Counted from the first letter of the stretch, positions 41,846 to 51,900 are shown. The stretch: 64,000 nucleotides of DNA from Candidatus Kapaibacterium thiocyanatum (GCA_001899175.1 MKVH01000002.1:186001-250000), one strand, 5' to 3'. A program made the numbers and translations. Notes: generated by a model not told the origin, from the sequence alone.

Positions 41846-43708
41846 ATGAGCACAGCAACACTACACGCGCCCGAGTCCGCCTCCGAGGAGCACGGACATG
41901 AGCACCATGCGCTCCCGTGGTACAGGCAGTATCTGTTTTCGACGGACCACAAGGTCATCGCGAAGCAGTTCATGCTCGTATCGCTGTTCTTCCTCTTCGT
42001 AGGCGGGGCCTTCGCGCTGTTCATTCGCTGGCAGATCGCCTATCCGGGCAAGCCCGTTCCCGTGATCGGCTCCATCCTGCCGGATACGTGGGTGACGGAA
42101 CCGGCGAGCGGCGTCATCACGCCCGAGTTCTACGCCCAGTTGCTGTCCATGCACGGCACGATCATGATCTTCTTCGTCATCATCCCGCTCGCGGTCGGGA
42201 TGTTCGGCAACTTCTGCATACCGCTGATGATCGGTACGGACGATATGGCGCTGCCGCGACTCAACATGTGGTCGTTCTGGCTGATGCCGCCCGCCGGTCT
42301 CATCATGATGGCCGGATTCTTCACCGAAACCGGATACGGCGGGGCGGGGTGGACGTCCTATCCACCATTGTCGGCCGTCACGACGCTGCCACCGATGGTG
42401 TTGAGCGGACAGACCCTCTGGTTGATATCGCTCTTCCTCGTCGGTTTCTCGTCCATCATGGGCGCCGTCAACTACGTCACGACGGTCCTGAACAAGCGCG
42501 CCAAGGGAATGAAGCTGTTCGACATGCCGCTGACGGTATGGGGTATCTTCATCACGGCCATCATCGTCACGCTCGGAACGCCCGTTCTCGCGAGCGGTCT
42601 GGCGATGCTGTTCATGGACAACTTCTTCAAGACGAGCTTCTTCCTGCCCGACCACCTCGTGACGGCTTCGTCCCACGGCTTCAACGTCGGTACGGGCCAG
42701 CCCATCCTGTGGCAGCACATCTTCTGGTTCTACTCGCACCCTGCCGTCTACATCATGATCCTGCCCCTCATGGGCATCGTGAGTGACGTGCTGTCGACCT
42801 TCTCGCGCAAGCCGATCTACGGATACAAGGCAATGGTGTTCGCCATCGGAGGCATCGCCTTCCTCGGCTTCATCGTCTGGGGGCACCACATGTTCCAGTC
42901 GGGCATGAATCCGCTCCTCGGTACGACGTTCATGCTCTCGACCATCGTCATCGCCGTTCCGTCGTCCATCAAGGTCTTCAACTGGCTGGGTACGCTCTGG
43001 CGTGGTAACATCAAGTTCTCGACGGCCATGCTCAACGCCCTGGCCTTCGTCTCGATGTTCATCATCGGCGGTCTCTCGGGGATATTCATGGCCTCGGCAC
43101 CCGTCGACATCTACATCCACGATACGTACTTCATCGTGGCCCACATCCACTACGTGCTCTTCGGCGGATCGCTCTTCGGCATCTTCGCCGGTATCTACTA
43201 CTGGTATCCGAAGATGTTCGGCAAGATGCTGAACGAGTCATGGGGACGGAAGCACTTCTACTGGACGTTCATCACGTTCAACTTCACGTTCTTCCCGATG
43301 CACATTCTCGGCGTGGGCGGTCACATGCGCCGTATCTACGATCCGAATGTCTACGACTTCCTCAAGGGTCTGGCTGGCGTGAACGAATTCATCACGATTT
43401 CGGCCATCGCCCTCGGCTTCTCCCAGCTCATCCTGATCTTCAACATCCTCTACTCGCTCAAGTTCGGCAAGAAGGCCCCGCGCAATCCGTGGCGCGCCAA
43501 CTCGCTCGAATGGGCAGCTCCGGCACATCCCGGCCACGGCAACTTCGATCGCGACATCACGGTGTATCGCGGACCGTACGAGTACAGCGCCGCGGGCCGC
43601 GAGCTGGATTACTGGCCGCAGTGGGAGCCGGGCAAGTCGGTATCGGTGCATCACCATACCATCGTAGTGGACGACCAATCCGAGAACAACGTCTTCGGAG
43701 CGCACTGA
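41846..43708 (+). CDS. coxA: Cytochrome c oxidase subunit I (A2-type)
   Basis: Catalytic haem A/CuB subunit in the inner membrane, 620 residues, about 12 helices plus a C-terminal extension. CuB site: H298 and the cross-linked Y302 in WFYSHPAVYIMIL, and H347/H348 in WGHHMFQSG. The haem ligands lie in HDTYFIVAHIHYVL near residue 428-440. The helix VI motif is Y296-S-H-P rather than GHPEV: the Glu of A1-type D-channels is replaced, matching the A2 family (Rhodothermus caa3, Thermus caa3). The start MSTATLH has AACGAGGAATCG upstream. Second in the cox operon after coxB. Confidence 0.97.
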   Translation: MSTATLHAPESASEEHGHEHHALPWYRQYLFSTDHKVIAKQFMLVSLFFLFVGGAFALFIRWQIAYPGKPVPVIGSILPDTWVTEPASGVITPEFYAQLLSMHGTIMIFFVIIPLAVGMFGNFCIPLMIGTDDMALPRLNMWSFWLMPPAGLIMMAGFFTETGYGGAGWTSYPPLSAVTTLPPMVLSGQTLWLISLFLVGFSSIMGAVNYVTTVLNKRAKGMKLFDMPLTVWGIFITAIIVTLGTPVLASGLAMLFMDNFFKTSFFLPDHLVTASSHGFNVGTGQPILWQHIFWFYSHPAVYIMILPLMGIVSDVLSTFSRKPIYGYKAMVFAIGGIAFLGFIVWGHHMFQSGMNPLLGTTFMLSTIVIAVPSSIKVFNWLGTLWRGNIKFSTAMLNALAFVSMFIIGGLSGIFMASAPVDIYIHDTYFIVAHIHYVLFGGSLFGIFAGIYYWYPKMFGKMLNESWGRKHFYWTFITFNFTFFPMHILGVGGHMRRIYDPNVYDFLKGLAGVNEFITISAIALGFSQLILIFNILYSLKFGKKAPRNPWRANSLEWAAPAHPGHGNFDRDITVYRGPYEYSAAGRELDYWPQWEPGKSVSVHHHTIVVDDQSENNVFGAH

Positions 43709-43739
43709 CGCGGAGTCGGTGAAACCAGGGCATACCATC

Positions 43740-44924
43740 ATGAACACTTCCGACAACGACCGATCGATCACGAGGCTGCACTGGATCAGTGTAGCCTTGT
43801 GTATGCTGACGTTCGGACTGATCGTCTGGGGTGGTCACGTCAACACGACGCGATCGGGGATGGCGTTTCCTGACTGGCCGACGTCCAATGCCGCGCCCAT
43901 GCTCACCTATGCACCGTCGGAATGGCTTACCGTTCCCGACCGGTTCTGGGAGCACGGACACCGGCTCTTCGCGAGCGTCGTCGGTCTCGTCACCGTTCTC
44001 GTGCTGCTGGTCTCGTATCGCTCCATTCCGCGTGAACGACGCGCGGGCAAGAGCATCATGGCGCTCGACGGCTTCATATTCCTCGTCGTGGCCACGGCCC
44101 TCGTAGGCATCAACTCCATGCCGGGTGGGTTCATGGAAGCCGTCATGACCCTGCTTGCCGTCTGCCTCGCGGCCTTCCTCGTCCGCGCTTCGCGCGAGAA
44201 GGATGCCGTACGCGTGCACTGGCTCGCCCAGGCGGCCTTCGTGGGCGTCTGCCTGCAGGCCTGCTTCGGCGGATATACCGTGCGCAACAATCTTCCCGAC
44301 TGGACATCGACGACGCACGGCATGCTCGCCGAGATCTATTTCATGATCGTCATCGGCATCGCCCTGCTCACCAGCAAGGCATGGCGCAATCAGCAGCGTG
44401 GTGGCCGTATTGCGACGGCCGGACGTACGACGACCATGATCGTCTGTACGACGTGGGCCCTGACCTTCGTGCAGTTCTTCCTCGGCGCATTGACGCGCCA
44501 TACCGATGCCTGGGGTGTGAGCACGAGCTTCCCGCAGTGGAGCGACGAAGGGTTCTTCCCGTCGTCCGAGCTCCTGCAGTACGCCCAGGTCGTCATCCAT
44601 CTCACACACAGAACGACGGCCTATGTCGTGGCGCTCCTCGTCGTGATCCAGTGGGTCATGATCTGGCGCCGCCGCAGCGACTTCCGTCGTGTCGCACTCA
44701 CGTCGACGGCGGCCCTGGTCCTCGTCTTCGTACAGATACTGCTCGGTGCCGCCATCCTGTGGACGGCGCGCGGCGAGCTGGCGACGACGCTCCACGTCAT
44801 GACCGGCGTGGTGTTGCTCGCACTGAACACCATAACCATGTATACGATGTTGCGATTCCACGTCGCCCCGTCGGGCCGTGCGGATGTCATGCATTCCGTG
44901 GCCGTAGGGCAGGGGAGTCGATGA
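43740..44924 (+). CDS. ctaA: Haem A synthase (CtaA/Cox15)
   Basis: Oxidises haem O to haem A for the oxidase, inner membrane, 394 residues and eight hydrophobic segments. Histidine ligands are in RFWEHGHRLFASVVG near residue 80, TSTTHGMLAEIYF near 190 and VVIHLTHRTTAYVV near 290; LHVMTGVVLLALN is in the last helix. ATG 43740 is preferred over GTG 43719, which would add only 7 residues. Followed 3 bases later by ctaB: haem A biosynthesis is encoded with its client oxidase. Confidence 0.92.
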   Translation: MNTSDNDRSITRLHWISVALCMLTFGLIVWGGHVNTTRSGMAFPDWPTSNAAPMLTYAPSEWLTVPDRFWEHGHRLFASVVGLVTVLVLLVSYRSIPRERRAGKSIMALDGFIFLVVATALVGINSMPGGFMEAVMTLLAVCLAAFLVRASREKDAVRVHWLAQAAFVGVCLQACFGGYTVRNNLPDWTSTTHGMLAEIYFMIVIGIALLTSKAWRNQQRGGRIATAGRTTTMIVCTTWALTFVQFFLGALTRHTDAWGVSTSFPQWSDEGFFPSSELLQYAQVVIHLTHRTTAYVVALLVVIQWVMIWRRRSDFRRVALTSTAALVLVFVQILLGAAILWTARGELATTLHVMTGVVLLALNTITMYTMLRFHVAPSGRADVMHSVAVGQGSR

Positions 44925-44927
44925 GGC

Positions 44928-45878
44928 ATGTCGACGCACGACCACGATATCGCCGCCGGAGTGTTACCTGCAACGGACGCCGTCATGGAAAAGACGGCAT
45001 CCGATGGAATACTGCGGCAGTACTACGAGCTGACCAAGCCCGGCATCAGCCAGATGGTGGCGTTGTCGACGCTCGCGGGCTACTACCTGGCGATACCGAC
45101 GGATGTGATGACGGCGGTGCGTTCCATGGATTCGTGGCTGCACTTCGGTGCCACGATGGTCGGCACGCTCGCCATCAGCAGCGGAAGCTGCGTGATGAAT
45201 CACGTGATGGAACGCGAGCACGATGCGCGGATGAAGAGAACGTCCACGCGACCGCTTCCCAGCGGACGTATCACGGCAGGGGCGGCGACGGTCTTCGGAA
45301 TGGCTCTCACCATCGTCGGTGCGGCCCTCCTGTGGAACGTCAACATGCTGACCTTCCTGCTCGCTGTGGCCACGTGGGCCTTCTATCTCGCGGTCTATAC
45401 GCCGATGAAGCGGACGTCGTCGCTGGCCCTTCTCGTAGGAGGCATTCCTGGCGCACTGCCCTTCGCAGGTGGTTGGACGGCCGTACGGGGAACGATGGAC
45501 GCTCCTGCATGGGTGCTCTTCGCAATCCTCTTCTTCTGGCAGATGCCGCACTTCCTGGCGCTGTCGTGGATGTATCGCAACGACTATCGCGAAGGCGGTT
45601 TCGTCCTTCGCGCATTGCAGGACGACAGCGGGAAGGTACTCGGTGTGCAGATGACGCTCTACAGCGTCTGCATGCTCGTATCCATCCTGTTCCCGACCAT
45701 TCTCGGTGTCACGGGCTGGCTCTATGCGGCCGGGGCATCGCTACTGGGACTATGGCTTACGGCCGAATCGGTGCGCTTCGTGCGTATTGGTGATCATGCG
45801 GCGGCGCGACGTGTCCTGTTGACGTCCTATGCCGTTCTCATGGGCGTGCTGTTCCTCATGTTCCTCGACAAAGCATAA
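44928..45878 (+). CDS. ctaB: Protohaem IX farnesyltransferase (CtaB/Cox10)
   Basis: Adds a farnesyl group to haem B to make haem O, inner membrane, UbiA fold, 316 residues. Hallmarks: LTKPGISQMVALSTLAGYYL near residue 35, the first Asp motif in NHVMEREHDARMKRTSTRPLPSG (residues ~90-115), YTPMKRTSSLALLVGGIPGALPFAGGW near 150, and the second Asp-containing loop SWMYRNDYREGG near 205. Its first ~30 residues are hydrophilic. Three bases separate it from ctaA. Note that ctaB lies between ctaA and coxC. Confidence 0.95.
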   Translation: MSTHDHDIAAGVLPATDAVMEKTASDGILRQYYELTKPGISQMVALSTLAGYYLAIPTDVMTAVRSMDSWLHFGATMVGTLAISSGSCVMNHVMEREHDARMKRTSTRPLPSGRITAGAATVFGMALTIVGAALLWNVNMLTFLLAVATWAFYLAVYTPMKRTSSLALLVGGIPGALPFAGGWTAVRGTMDAPAWVLFAILFFWQMPHFLALSWMYRNDYREGGFVLRALQDDSGKVLGVQMTLYSVCMLVSILFPTILGVTGWLYAAGASLLGLWLTAESVRFVRIGDHAAARRVLLTSYAVLMGVLFLMFLDKA

Positions 45879-45904
45879 ACGACCAATCATTACACAGGTG
45901 GACC

Positions 45905-46519
45905 ATGTCGATCGCGTTGAATCTCTCGCATGAGCCGGTAACCAAGATACCGAACGGAAAGCTGGCCATGTGGGCGTTCCTGGCTTCCGAGCTCATGTTC
46001 TTCTCGGGCTTCTTCGGAGCATTCATCGTTCTGCGCAACAGCAACTACGAGCTGTTCGGTCAGGGTTCGCACCACCTGAGCGTGCCTCTGGCGCTGACGA
46101 ATACCTTCATCCTCATCGCCAGTTCACTGACGATGGCGCTGGCCATCCTCAACCTCGAGCGTGGCAACAGAAAGAACTTCCAGTTGTTCCTCGGCCTCAC
46201 GATTCTCGGAGCCTTCGGCTTCCTCATCGTCAAGACCTTCGAATACAGCGCCAAGTGGCATGACGGTCTGTTCCCGGGACAGGAGAACCACACGATCTTC
46301 TTCTCCTTCTACTTCCTGATGACCGGCTTCCACGCCCTGCACGTCATCGGCGGTATCATTCCGATGCTCTACATGTTCTCGAAGTCGTTCTCGAAGAACG
46401 GATACGACTATCCCGTCAAGGTCGAAGTTCTCGGTCTCTACTGGCACTTCGTCGACCTCATGTGGATCTTCATCTTCCCGGCCCTGTATCTCATGATTCC
46501 GTACCACGCCGGACACTAA
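45905..46519 (+). CDS. coxC: Cytochrome c oxidase subunit III
   Basis: A 204-residue inner-membrane subunit with five helices, the short bacterial form lacking the first two helices of mitochondrial COX3. Conserved segments: WAFLASELMFFSGFFGAF near residue 25, SLTMALAILNLERGNRKNF near 75, FYFLMTGFHALHVIGG near 135, and VEVLGLYWHFVDLMWIFIFPALYL near 175. Placed between ctaB and coxD with intergenic gaps of 26 and 9 bases. Confidence 0.95.
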   Translation: MSIALNLSHEPVTKIPNGKLAMWAFLASELMFFSGFFGAFIVLRNSNYELFGQGSHHLSVPLALTNTFILIASSLTMALAILNLERGNRKNFQLFLGLTILGAFGFLIVKTFEYSAKWHDGLFPGQENHTIFFSFYFLMTGFHALHVIGGIIPMLYMFSKSFSKNGYDYPVKVEVLGLYWHFVDLMWIFIFPALYLMIPYHAGH

Positions 46520-46528
46520 GGAGCAACT

Positions 46529-46846
46529 ATGTCATCGCACGAACACGGTAATCCGATCAAAGAGTACATGAAGGTGTTCTACACCCTCTGTGGACTGACG
46601 TTGCTGACCGTCGGCGCTGCGGCATTGCCGTTCCCGCATTCGGTACTGGGCATCCCCGGAGACGTGGCTCACGTAGGTGTGGGTATCATCATCGCCCTCA
46701 TCAAGGTCGTGGCCGTGATGTACATCTTCATGCATCTCAAGTTCGACAACCCGTTCATCCGTTTCTTCGTTTATGTTCCCGTATTCCTGTTCTGCGTGCT
46801 GACGTTCGCGCTGAACTTCCTCGAGTCGTGGGCATACACTCGCTAA
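46529..46846 (+). CDS. coxD: Cytochrome c oxidase subunit IV
   Basis: A 105-residue three-helix subunit of the caa3/bo3-type SU IV family (pattern YTLCGLTLLTVGAAAL, VGIIIALIKVVAVMYIFMHLKFDNPF, VFLFCVLTFALNFLESW). Inner membrane, assists assembly and stability of the oxidase. Its 3' end overlaps the sco gene start by 19 bases. Confidence 0.85.
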   Translation: MSSHEHGNPIKEYMKVFYTLCGLTLLTVGAAALPFPHSVLGIPGDVAHVGVGIIIALIKVVAVMYIFMHLKFDNPFIRFFVYVPVFLFCVLTFALNFLESWAYTR

Positions 46847-47412
46847 CGGTCGTGGCCCTCGTGGCCACGGTGCTGGCGGCCTGTACTCCGAAGGCGGCAG
46901 AGCGGCAACCGGCCGCGGACCCCGAAGGCGTGCATGCACCGATGCGCAAGGCGCCTGTCGTACGTGGGACGGACGAGAATGGGCGCGAGTTCTCATCCAC
47001 CGTATTGAACGGGAAGTGGTGGATCGCATCGTTCTTCTTTACGACGTGTCCGAGCGTCTGCCCGGCACTCAATACCGTGCAGGCAGGCCTGCAGAAGGAG
47101 TTCGGCGACCGCGTCCGGTTCGTGTCGATAACGACCGATCCGGAGACCGACACGCCGGAAGAGATGAAGCGATACGGAGAAGGATTCGGGGCGAAGCAGG
47201 GCATCTGGCACTTCGTGCGGATGTCGGCGGACTCGGTCCGCGAGCTGTCGGTCAAGGGATTCGCGCTGATGGACCCGGTCGAACCGGAGATGCACAGCAC
47301 GCGCTTCGTTCTCGTGGATGGAGAACAGCGTATCCGGGATTACTTCGACAGTGCGGATACGGCGCGGGTCGCGCAATTGAAGACGATACTATCTCAGTTG
47401 AAAGCCGACTGA
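46828..47412 (+). CDS. SCO1/SenC copper-delivery lipoprotein
   Basis: Thioredoxin-fold protein of 194 residues that loads or reduces the CuA site of CoxB. Lipobox ATVLAAC with Cys19, copper-binding C74-P-S-V-C78 in FFFTTCPSVCP, and the conserved His in EMHSTRFVLVD near residue 150. GTG 46828 lies within coxD, giving a 19-base overlap. In an operon with the oxidase genes, consistent with its function. No second sco copy is visible in the window. Confidence 0.93.
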   Translation: MGIHSLTVVALVATVLAACTPKAAERQPAADPEGVHAPMRKAPVVRGTDENGREFSSTVLNGKWWIASFFFTTCPSVCPALNTVQAGLQKEFGDRVRFVSITTDPETDTPEEMKRYGEGFGAKQGIWHFVRMSADSVRELSVKGFALMDPVEPEMHSTRFVLVDGEQRIRDYFDSADTARVAQLKTILSQLKAD

Positions 47413-47434
47413 GGCGAACAAACGACAAGGGATC

Positions 47435-47866
47435 ATGGACTGGTTACCGGCAGTGAATGCCACGTTGAATGGGATAAGCACGGTACTGTTGCTGACTGGC
47501 CTGCGCTTCATCAAGCGCAAGGAGATCGCGAAACACAGACTGTGCATGCTGACGGCCTTCGTCGTCTCGATCGCATTCCTCGCATGCTACCTGCTGCACA
47601 AGGTCCATCTCTATCAGACGACCGGATCCTACAACACGACGTTCAAGGGTACGGGCGGCTGGCGCATCTTCTACTTCATCCTGCTGTTCACGCACGTCGT
47701 GCTGGCGGCAGTGGTACCGGTCCTGGCCAGCATCACGCTGTTCCGCGGACTGAAGATGAAGGTGGAGAAGCATCGACGGATAGCACGTATCACGTTTCCG
47801 ATCTGGCTCTACGTATCGGTGACCGGCGTGCTGGTGTACTTCATGTTGTATCAATTCTTCGCCTGA
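47435..47866 (+). CDS. DUF420 membrane protein, oxidase-assembly-associated
   Basis: A 143-residue inner-membrane protein of the DUF420/YozB family with four helices: NATLNGISTVLLLTGLRFIKRKE, HRLCMLTAFVVSIAFLACYLLHKVHL, WRIFYFILLFTHVVLAAVVPVLASITLF and the last WLYVSVTGVLVYFMLYQ. Conserved histidines (H39, H55, near H89 and H115) suggest haem or metal handling. The family is found next to cytochrome oxidase genes such as ctaG. Role not established. Confidence 0.8.
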   Translation: MDWLPAVNATLNGISTVLLLTGLRFIKRKEIAKHRLCMLTAFVVSIAFLACYLLHKVHLYQTTGSYNTTFKGTGGWRIFYFILLFTHVVLAAVVPVLASITLFRGLKMKVEKHRRIARITFPIWLYVSVTGVLVYFMLYQFFA

Positions 47867-47880
47867 CAGCGGAGGCAGCG

Positions 47881-48135
47881 ATGATGACGCGATTGATCGT
47901 TTCGGCATTCGGATTGTTCCTGCTCGCGAGCTCCTATGCCATGGCCTGTCCGGCATGCAAGGACAGCTACGTCAAGGGATCGCAGAATGCTTCGGTCGGA
48001 GAGTCCTACTCGTGGTCGGTACTCTTCATGCTGGCCGTACCGATGACGATACTAACGGTGTTTACCGTCGTCATCGCACGGCGTATCAAAGCGGTGCAAC
48101 GTGTCGGTTCGGACGGCTCCGGCCACGTTGAATAA
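47881..48135 (+). CDS. Small exported CPAC membrane protein, unknown
   Basis: An 84-residue protein at the junction between the cox and act clusters. Residues 1-21 are a signal-like helix ending SYAMA, followed directly by C23-P-A-C26-K, a polar stretch of ~20 residues (VKGSQNASVGESYSW), a transmembrane helix (~47-67) and a positively charged C-terminus (IARRIKAVQR) on the cytosolic side. The mature CxxC site would be periplasmic and near the membrane. Possible roles are copper handling or disulfide chemistry for the oxidase or ActA; these are inferences from context. It starts 14 bases after DUF420. The act promoter overlaps its last codons. Confidence 0.7.
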   Translation: MMTRLIVSAFGLFLLASSYAMACPACKDSYVKGSQNASVGESYSWSVLFMLAVPMTILTVFTVVIARRIKAVQRVGSDGSGHVE

Positions 48136-48158
48136 CTGCGGTTTTTTCAGGATATTTG
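48128..48158 (+). promoter_or_regulatory. Promoter of the alternative complex III operon
   Basis: TTG at 48128-48130, 20 bases, then GATATTTG at 48151-48158, one change from TAnnTTTG. TTG lies inside the last codons of the upstream CPAC gene, so act genes can be transcribed apart from cox. The leader to ATG 48184 is about 20 bases. Confidence 0.55.
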
Positions 48159-48183
48159 CGCGACTTTTTCCAAAGGGTAGTGA

Positions 48184-48933
48184 ATGTTCTCACGCCGGTT
48201 TGATTTAGGTGTCAAGGTCGGTGGCGCTGTTGTCGCGACGGTTGCGGCAGCGGTGTTTCTCGTAGGCTACTTCGGCTTCCGCAATGACGTGGCCGACGTC
48301 GGTTATCGACCCGAACAACCCGTTCCGTTTTCGCACAAGCTGCATGCGGGCAATCTGCAGATCAGTTGCCAGTACTGCCATACGGGTGTCGAAGTATCGG
48401 CACACTCGCCCGTACCCAGTACGCAGACGTGCATGAACTGCCACACGCTCGTGAAGTCCGACAGTCCGAAGCTCAAGCTCGTACGCGAGAGCTTCGAAAC
48501 GGGAACTCCGATCGAATGGGTGAGAATCCACAAGGTGCCCGACTACGCGCACTTCAACCACAGCCGCCACATCCGTGCGCAGATCGACTGCAAGTCGTGC
48601 CACGGCCCCATCGAAGAAATGGGTGTGGTGTCGCAGTACAAGCCCTTGACGATGGGATGGTGTCTCGACTGTCACCGCAATCCGGAAGATCGTATCGTGG
48701 GAGCCCGGCCGATATCGGGGATCTTCACCGGTGTGATGCACGACGTCAAGAACCTGAAGGACAGTGCCTATCTCTACACGCCTATCAAGGCACAGGTGGC
48801 CGAGGCGAAGCCTCTCACGGAACCGGCATTCGGGGCGTATCAAAGTCCCGTACCGGCACACCAGGTCGACGGTATCCCTCATCCGAAGCAGGCCGGTCTC
48901 GGACCGGAGAACTGCTCGTCGTGCCACTATTGA
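48184..48933 (+). CDS. actA: Alternative complex III subunit ActA, pentahaem cytochrome c
   Basis: A 249-residue membrane-anchored multihaem cytochrome. An N-terminal helix (residues ~12-32) anchors it; five CxxCH motifs follow: CQYCH, CMNCH, CKSCH, CLDCH and the C-terminal CSSCH (about residues 61, 80, 139, 161 and 244). Five haems match the ActA subunit of Rhodothermus alternative complex III. Periplasmic. Passes electrons from ActB to ActE and the soluble/lipoprotein cytochromes. First gene of actABCDEF. Confidence 0.92.
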   Translation: MFSRRFDLGVKVGGAVVATVAAAVFLVGYFGFRNDVADVGYRPEQPVPFSHKLHAGNLQISCQYCHTGVEVSAHSPVPSTQTCMNCHTLVKSDSPKLKLVRESFETGTPIEWVRIHKVPDYAHFNHSRHIRAQIDCKSCHGPIEEMGVVSQYKPLTMGWCLDCHRNPEDRIVGARPISGIFTGVMHDVKNLKDSAYLYTPIKAQVAEAKPLTEPAFGAYQSPVPAHQVDGIPHPKQAGLGPENCSSCHY

Positions 48934-48967
48934 TCTCCCTCTGAAAAAACATCTTCTAGGTTAGCAT

Positions 48968-51900
48968 ATGTCTGATCGTTCGCTCCACGCTTCGAACGCG
49001 ACCACCTGGAAAAGCATCGAAGATCTTGCCGCCGGCAACAAGGCCGGCGAGCAAGGCGAGTTCGCCGAAGGCGCAACGACTGCGCCCGTGATGGACACGC
49101 CCGTCAGCCGTCGTGGGTTCATGACGCTGATGTCGGCATCGATGGCTTTGACGGCTGCCGCGTGCAGGCGCCCGGAACAGAAACTGGTCCCTACCGTCAA
49201 GTCCCTGCAGACGCCGACACCAGGCCTGCCCGTCGACTACGCCACGGTGTATTCGCATCGCAACGCGGCATACGGCGCCCTCGTCCGCAGCAGGGAAGGG
49301 CGTCCGATCAAGGTGAAGGGCAACGAACTCCATCCGAGCAACAGGGGTGGGGCGTCGTCGGAAATGCAGGCCACCATGCTGTCGCTTTATGATCCCGATC
49401 GTATTCGCCGCACGCGAATCAACAAGGGAATGACGACGTACGAGAACGCCGTGACCAGGATCGCCGACGCCGCGCGTGAAGCCCAGGCGGCAGGGAAGAA
49501 GGTCGCCGTTCTCATCGACGATCACGCATCGCCCTCCTATGCGGCGCTCATGAACGAGATCTCGACGGCGATGCCGTTCATCACGTTCGTGACGATGCCC
49601 GCCATCGTTTCCGACAATGCCGCCACCGCCAACAAGGCCGTTCTCGGCATCGACGGCGAACTTGTGCCCGATATCTCGAAGGCCAAGGTCATCGTTTCCG
49701 TCGAAGCAGACATTCTCGGTACCGACAAGCTCGCACTGTATCACACCGGACGTTTCTCGGAGAACCGCGTTCCTACCTCGGAAAAGCCCGAGATGTCCCT
49801 TCTCATCATCGCCGAGGCACAGTATTCGCTGACGGGTGCCAATGCCGATGAGCGCGTGAAGCTGCATCCGTCGCAACTCGAAGCCTATCTCGCAGTCATC
49901 GAAAAGAACGTCGTCACGACCGGTGCCATCGGTGCCGAGCTCGCATCGGCGGCCGAAGGCGCGACGGTCGCCGCTGCCGAGCGTGCGGCCGCCGCGCTGA
50001 AGACCGCTCACGGACATGCCGTGGTGCTTGCAGGCGCCCATCTCTCGCCGCGTGCCCATGCCATCGCCCTCAACATCACGAACGCACTCGAGTCCGTAGG
50101 CACGGGCAAGGTCATCGACCCGGCCTGCGTCCTTCCGTACAGCCATGCGAAGTGGCCCGCCATCGAAGCCCTGCGCAACGAGATGCAGAATGGTGCCATC
50201 CACACCGTGATATTCAGTGACGTCAATCCCGAATTTTCCGCCGATCGCGCATTCCGCACGGCCCTCGCCAAGGTGCCGAACCGGTTCGCGGTCAATCTGT
50301 ACGAAGATGAAACGGCACGACTCGCCACGCTCAGCATTCCGGCTACGCACTGGCTGGAATCGTGGGGCGATGCGGTTTCATGCGATGGTACGCTCACGGT
50401 ACAGCAGCCACTGATCGCACCGCTGAACGAAGGCATCCTGTCCATCCAGGACACGCTGATCGCCGTCGCGAAGAAGATAGATCCTGCCTTCCTCGGCGAG
50501 ACGGCTTCGTACTACACGTATGTCCAGAATCGCTGGCTCTCGCAGGTCGGTGGACAGCAGGCCTGGAACAAGGTACTGCAGGACGGTGTCCTCGCACCGT
50601 CGGCCACGGCCGTTTCCACCGCCGTCGTCAACGCCGCTGCCGGTTCGGCACTGCCTGCGCGGGTCGCTCCTGCCGGCATGGTCGTCATCGCCACCCCCTC
50701 GCTCGCCATCTATGACGGCAAGCTCGCGAACAACGGCTGGCTGATGGAACTCGCCGACCCCGTCACGAAGATCACCTGGGACAACGTCGCATTGATCAGC
50801 CCCAGGACGGCCGTCTCCCTGGGTCTCTGTCCGAGCGACGCGCCCAAGGACGTCGTCAAGGCCAACGAGAAAGTCATCGTCGTCACGACTGCCGACGGTT
50901 CGGTCGAGCTGCCTGTCTGGGTTCAGGTAGGTATGGCCGACAACGTGATCGCCACCCAACTCGGCTATGGCCACACGACCGGTGGTATCGTCATGACGGG
51001 TGTGGGCTCCAACGCCTATCCCGTGGCGCCTGCGGGCAACACCGTCGCCTACGTCGCGGCCAAGGCTTCCGTCGAAGAAGGCAAGCGTCATCGCATCGCC
51101 ACGACGCAGAACCACCATACGCTCGACGATGGTCATGGCGAACGTGAAGTGGCCAAGGCCATCACGTTCGGCGACGTCAAGGACAAGAAGTTCGAATCGT
51201 TGCATACGCACTTCCCGGACCAGGGGACGGACGGCAAGTTCCTCATTCCGCTCTCCGTCACGCCCGACTATCAGTACAAGGGGCATCGGTGGGGGATGGT
51301 GATCGACATGAGTGCCTGTACGGGATGCTCGAGCTGCGTCATCGCCTGCCAGAGCGAGAACAATATCTCCGTCGTAGGCAAGGAGCAGGTGCTCAAGGGA
51401 CGTGAAATGCAATGGATCCGTCTCGACCGGTACTATGCCGGCGACATGGAGAATCCGCATACGATCAACGAGCCCATGCTCTGCCAGCATTGCGAGAACG
51501 CACCGTGCGAGAACGTCTGCCCGGTTGCCGCAACCACGCACTCGCCCGAAGGTCTGAACGAAATGACGTACAACCGTTGCGTCGGTACACGGTACTGCCT
51601 CAACAACTGTCCGTACAAGGTTCGCCGCTTCAACTTCCTCAACTTCAACACCGAACAGCGTTCGCCGCTCGATCTGGTCTTCAATCCGGACGTGACGAAC
51701 CGCATGCGCGGTGTGATGGAGAAGTGCACGTTCTGCGTGCAGCGTCTGCACGAAGCCAAGTATCACGCCAAGGATCAGGGCCGTACGCGGGTCCTGGACG
51801 GCGAGGCCGTCGTGGCATGCCAGGAAGCATGCCCGGCTGGTGGTATCATCTTCGGCGACATGAACGACAAGACCAGCCGTGTATCCAAGGCTATGCAGAA

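Noticed and set aside
43719-43739. GTG start for ctaA seven codons upstream
   Set aside because: The ATG at 43740 leaves a normal N-terminus; the extra residues (MKPGHTI) add nothing recognisable.
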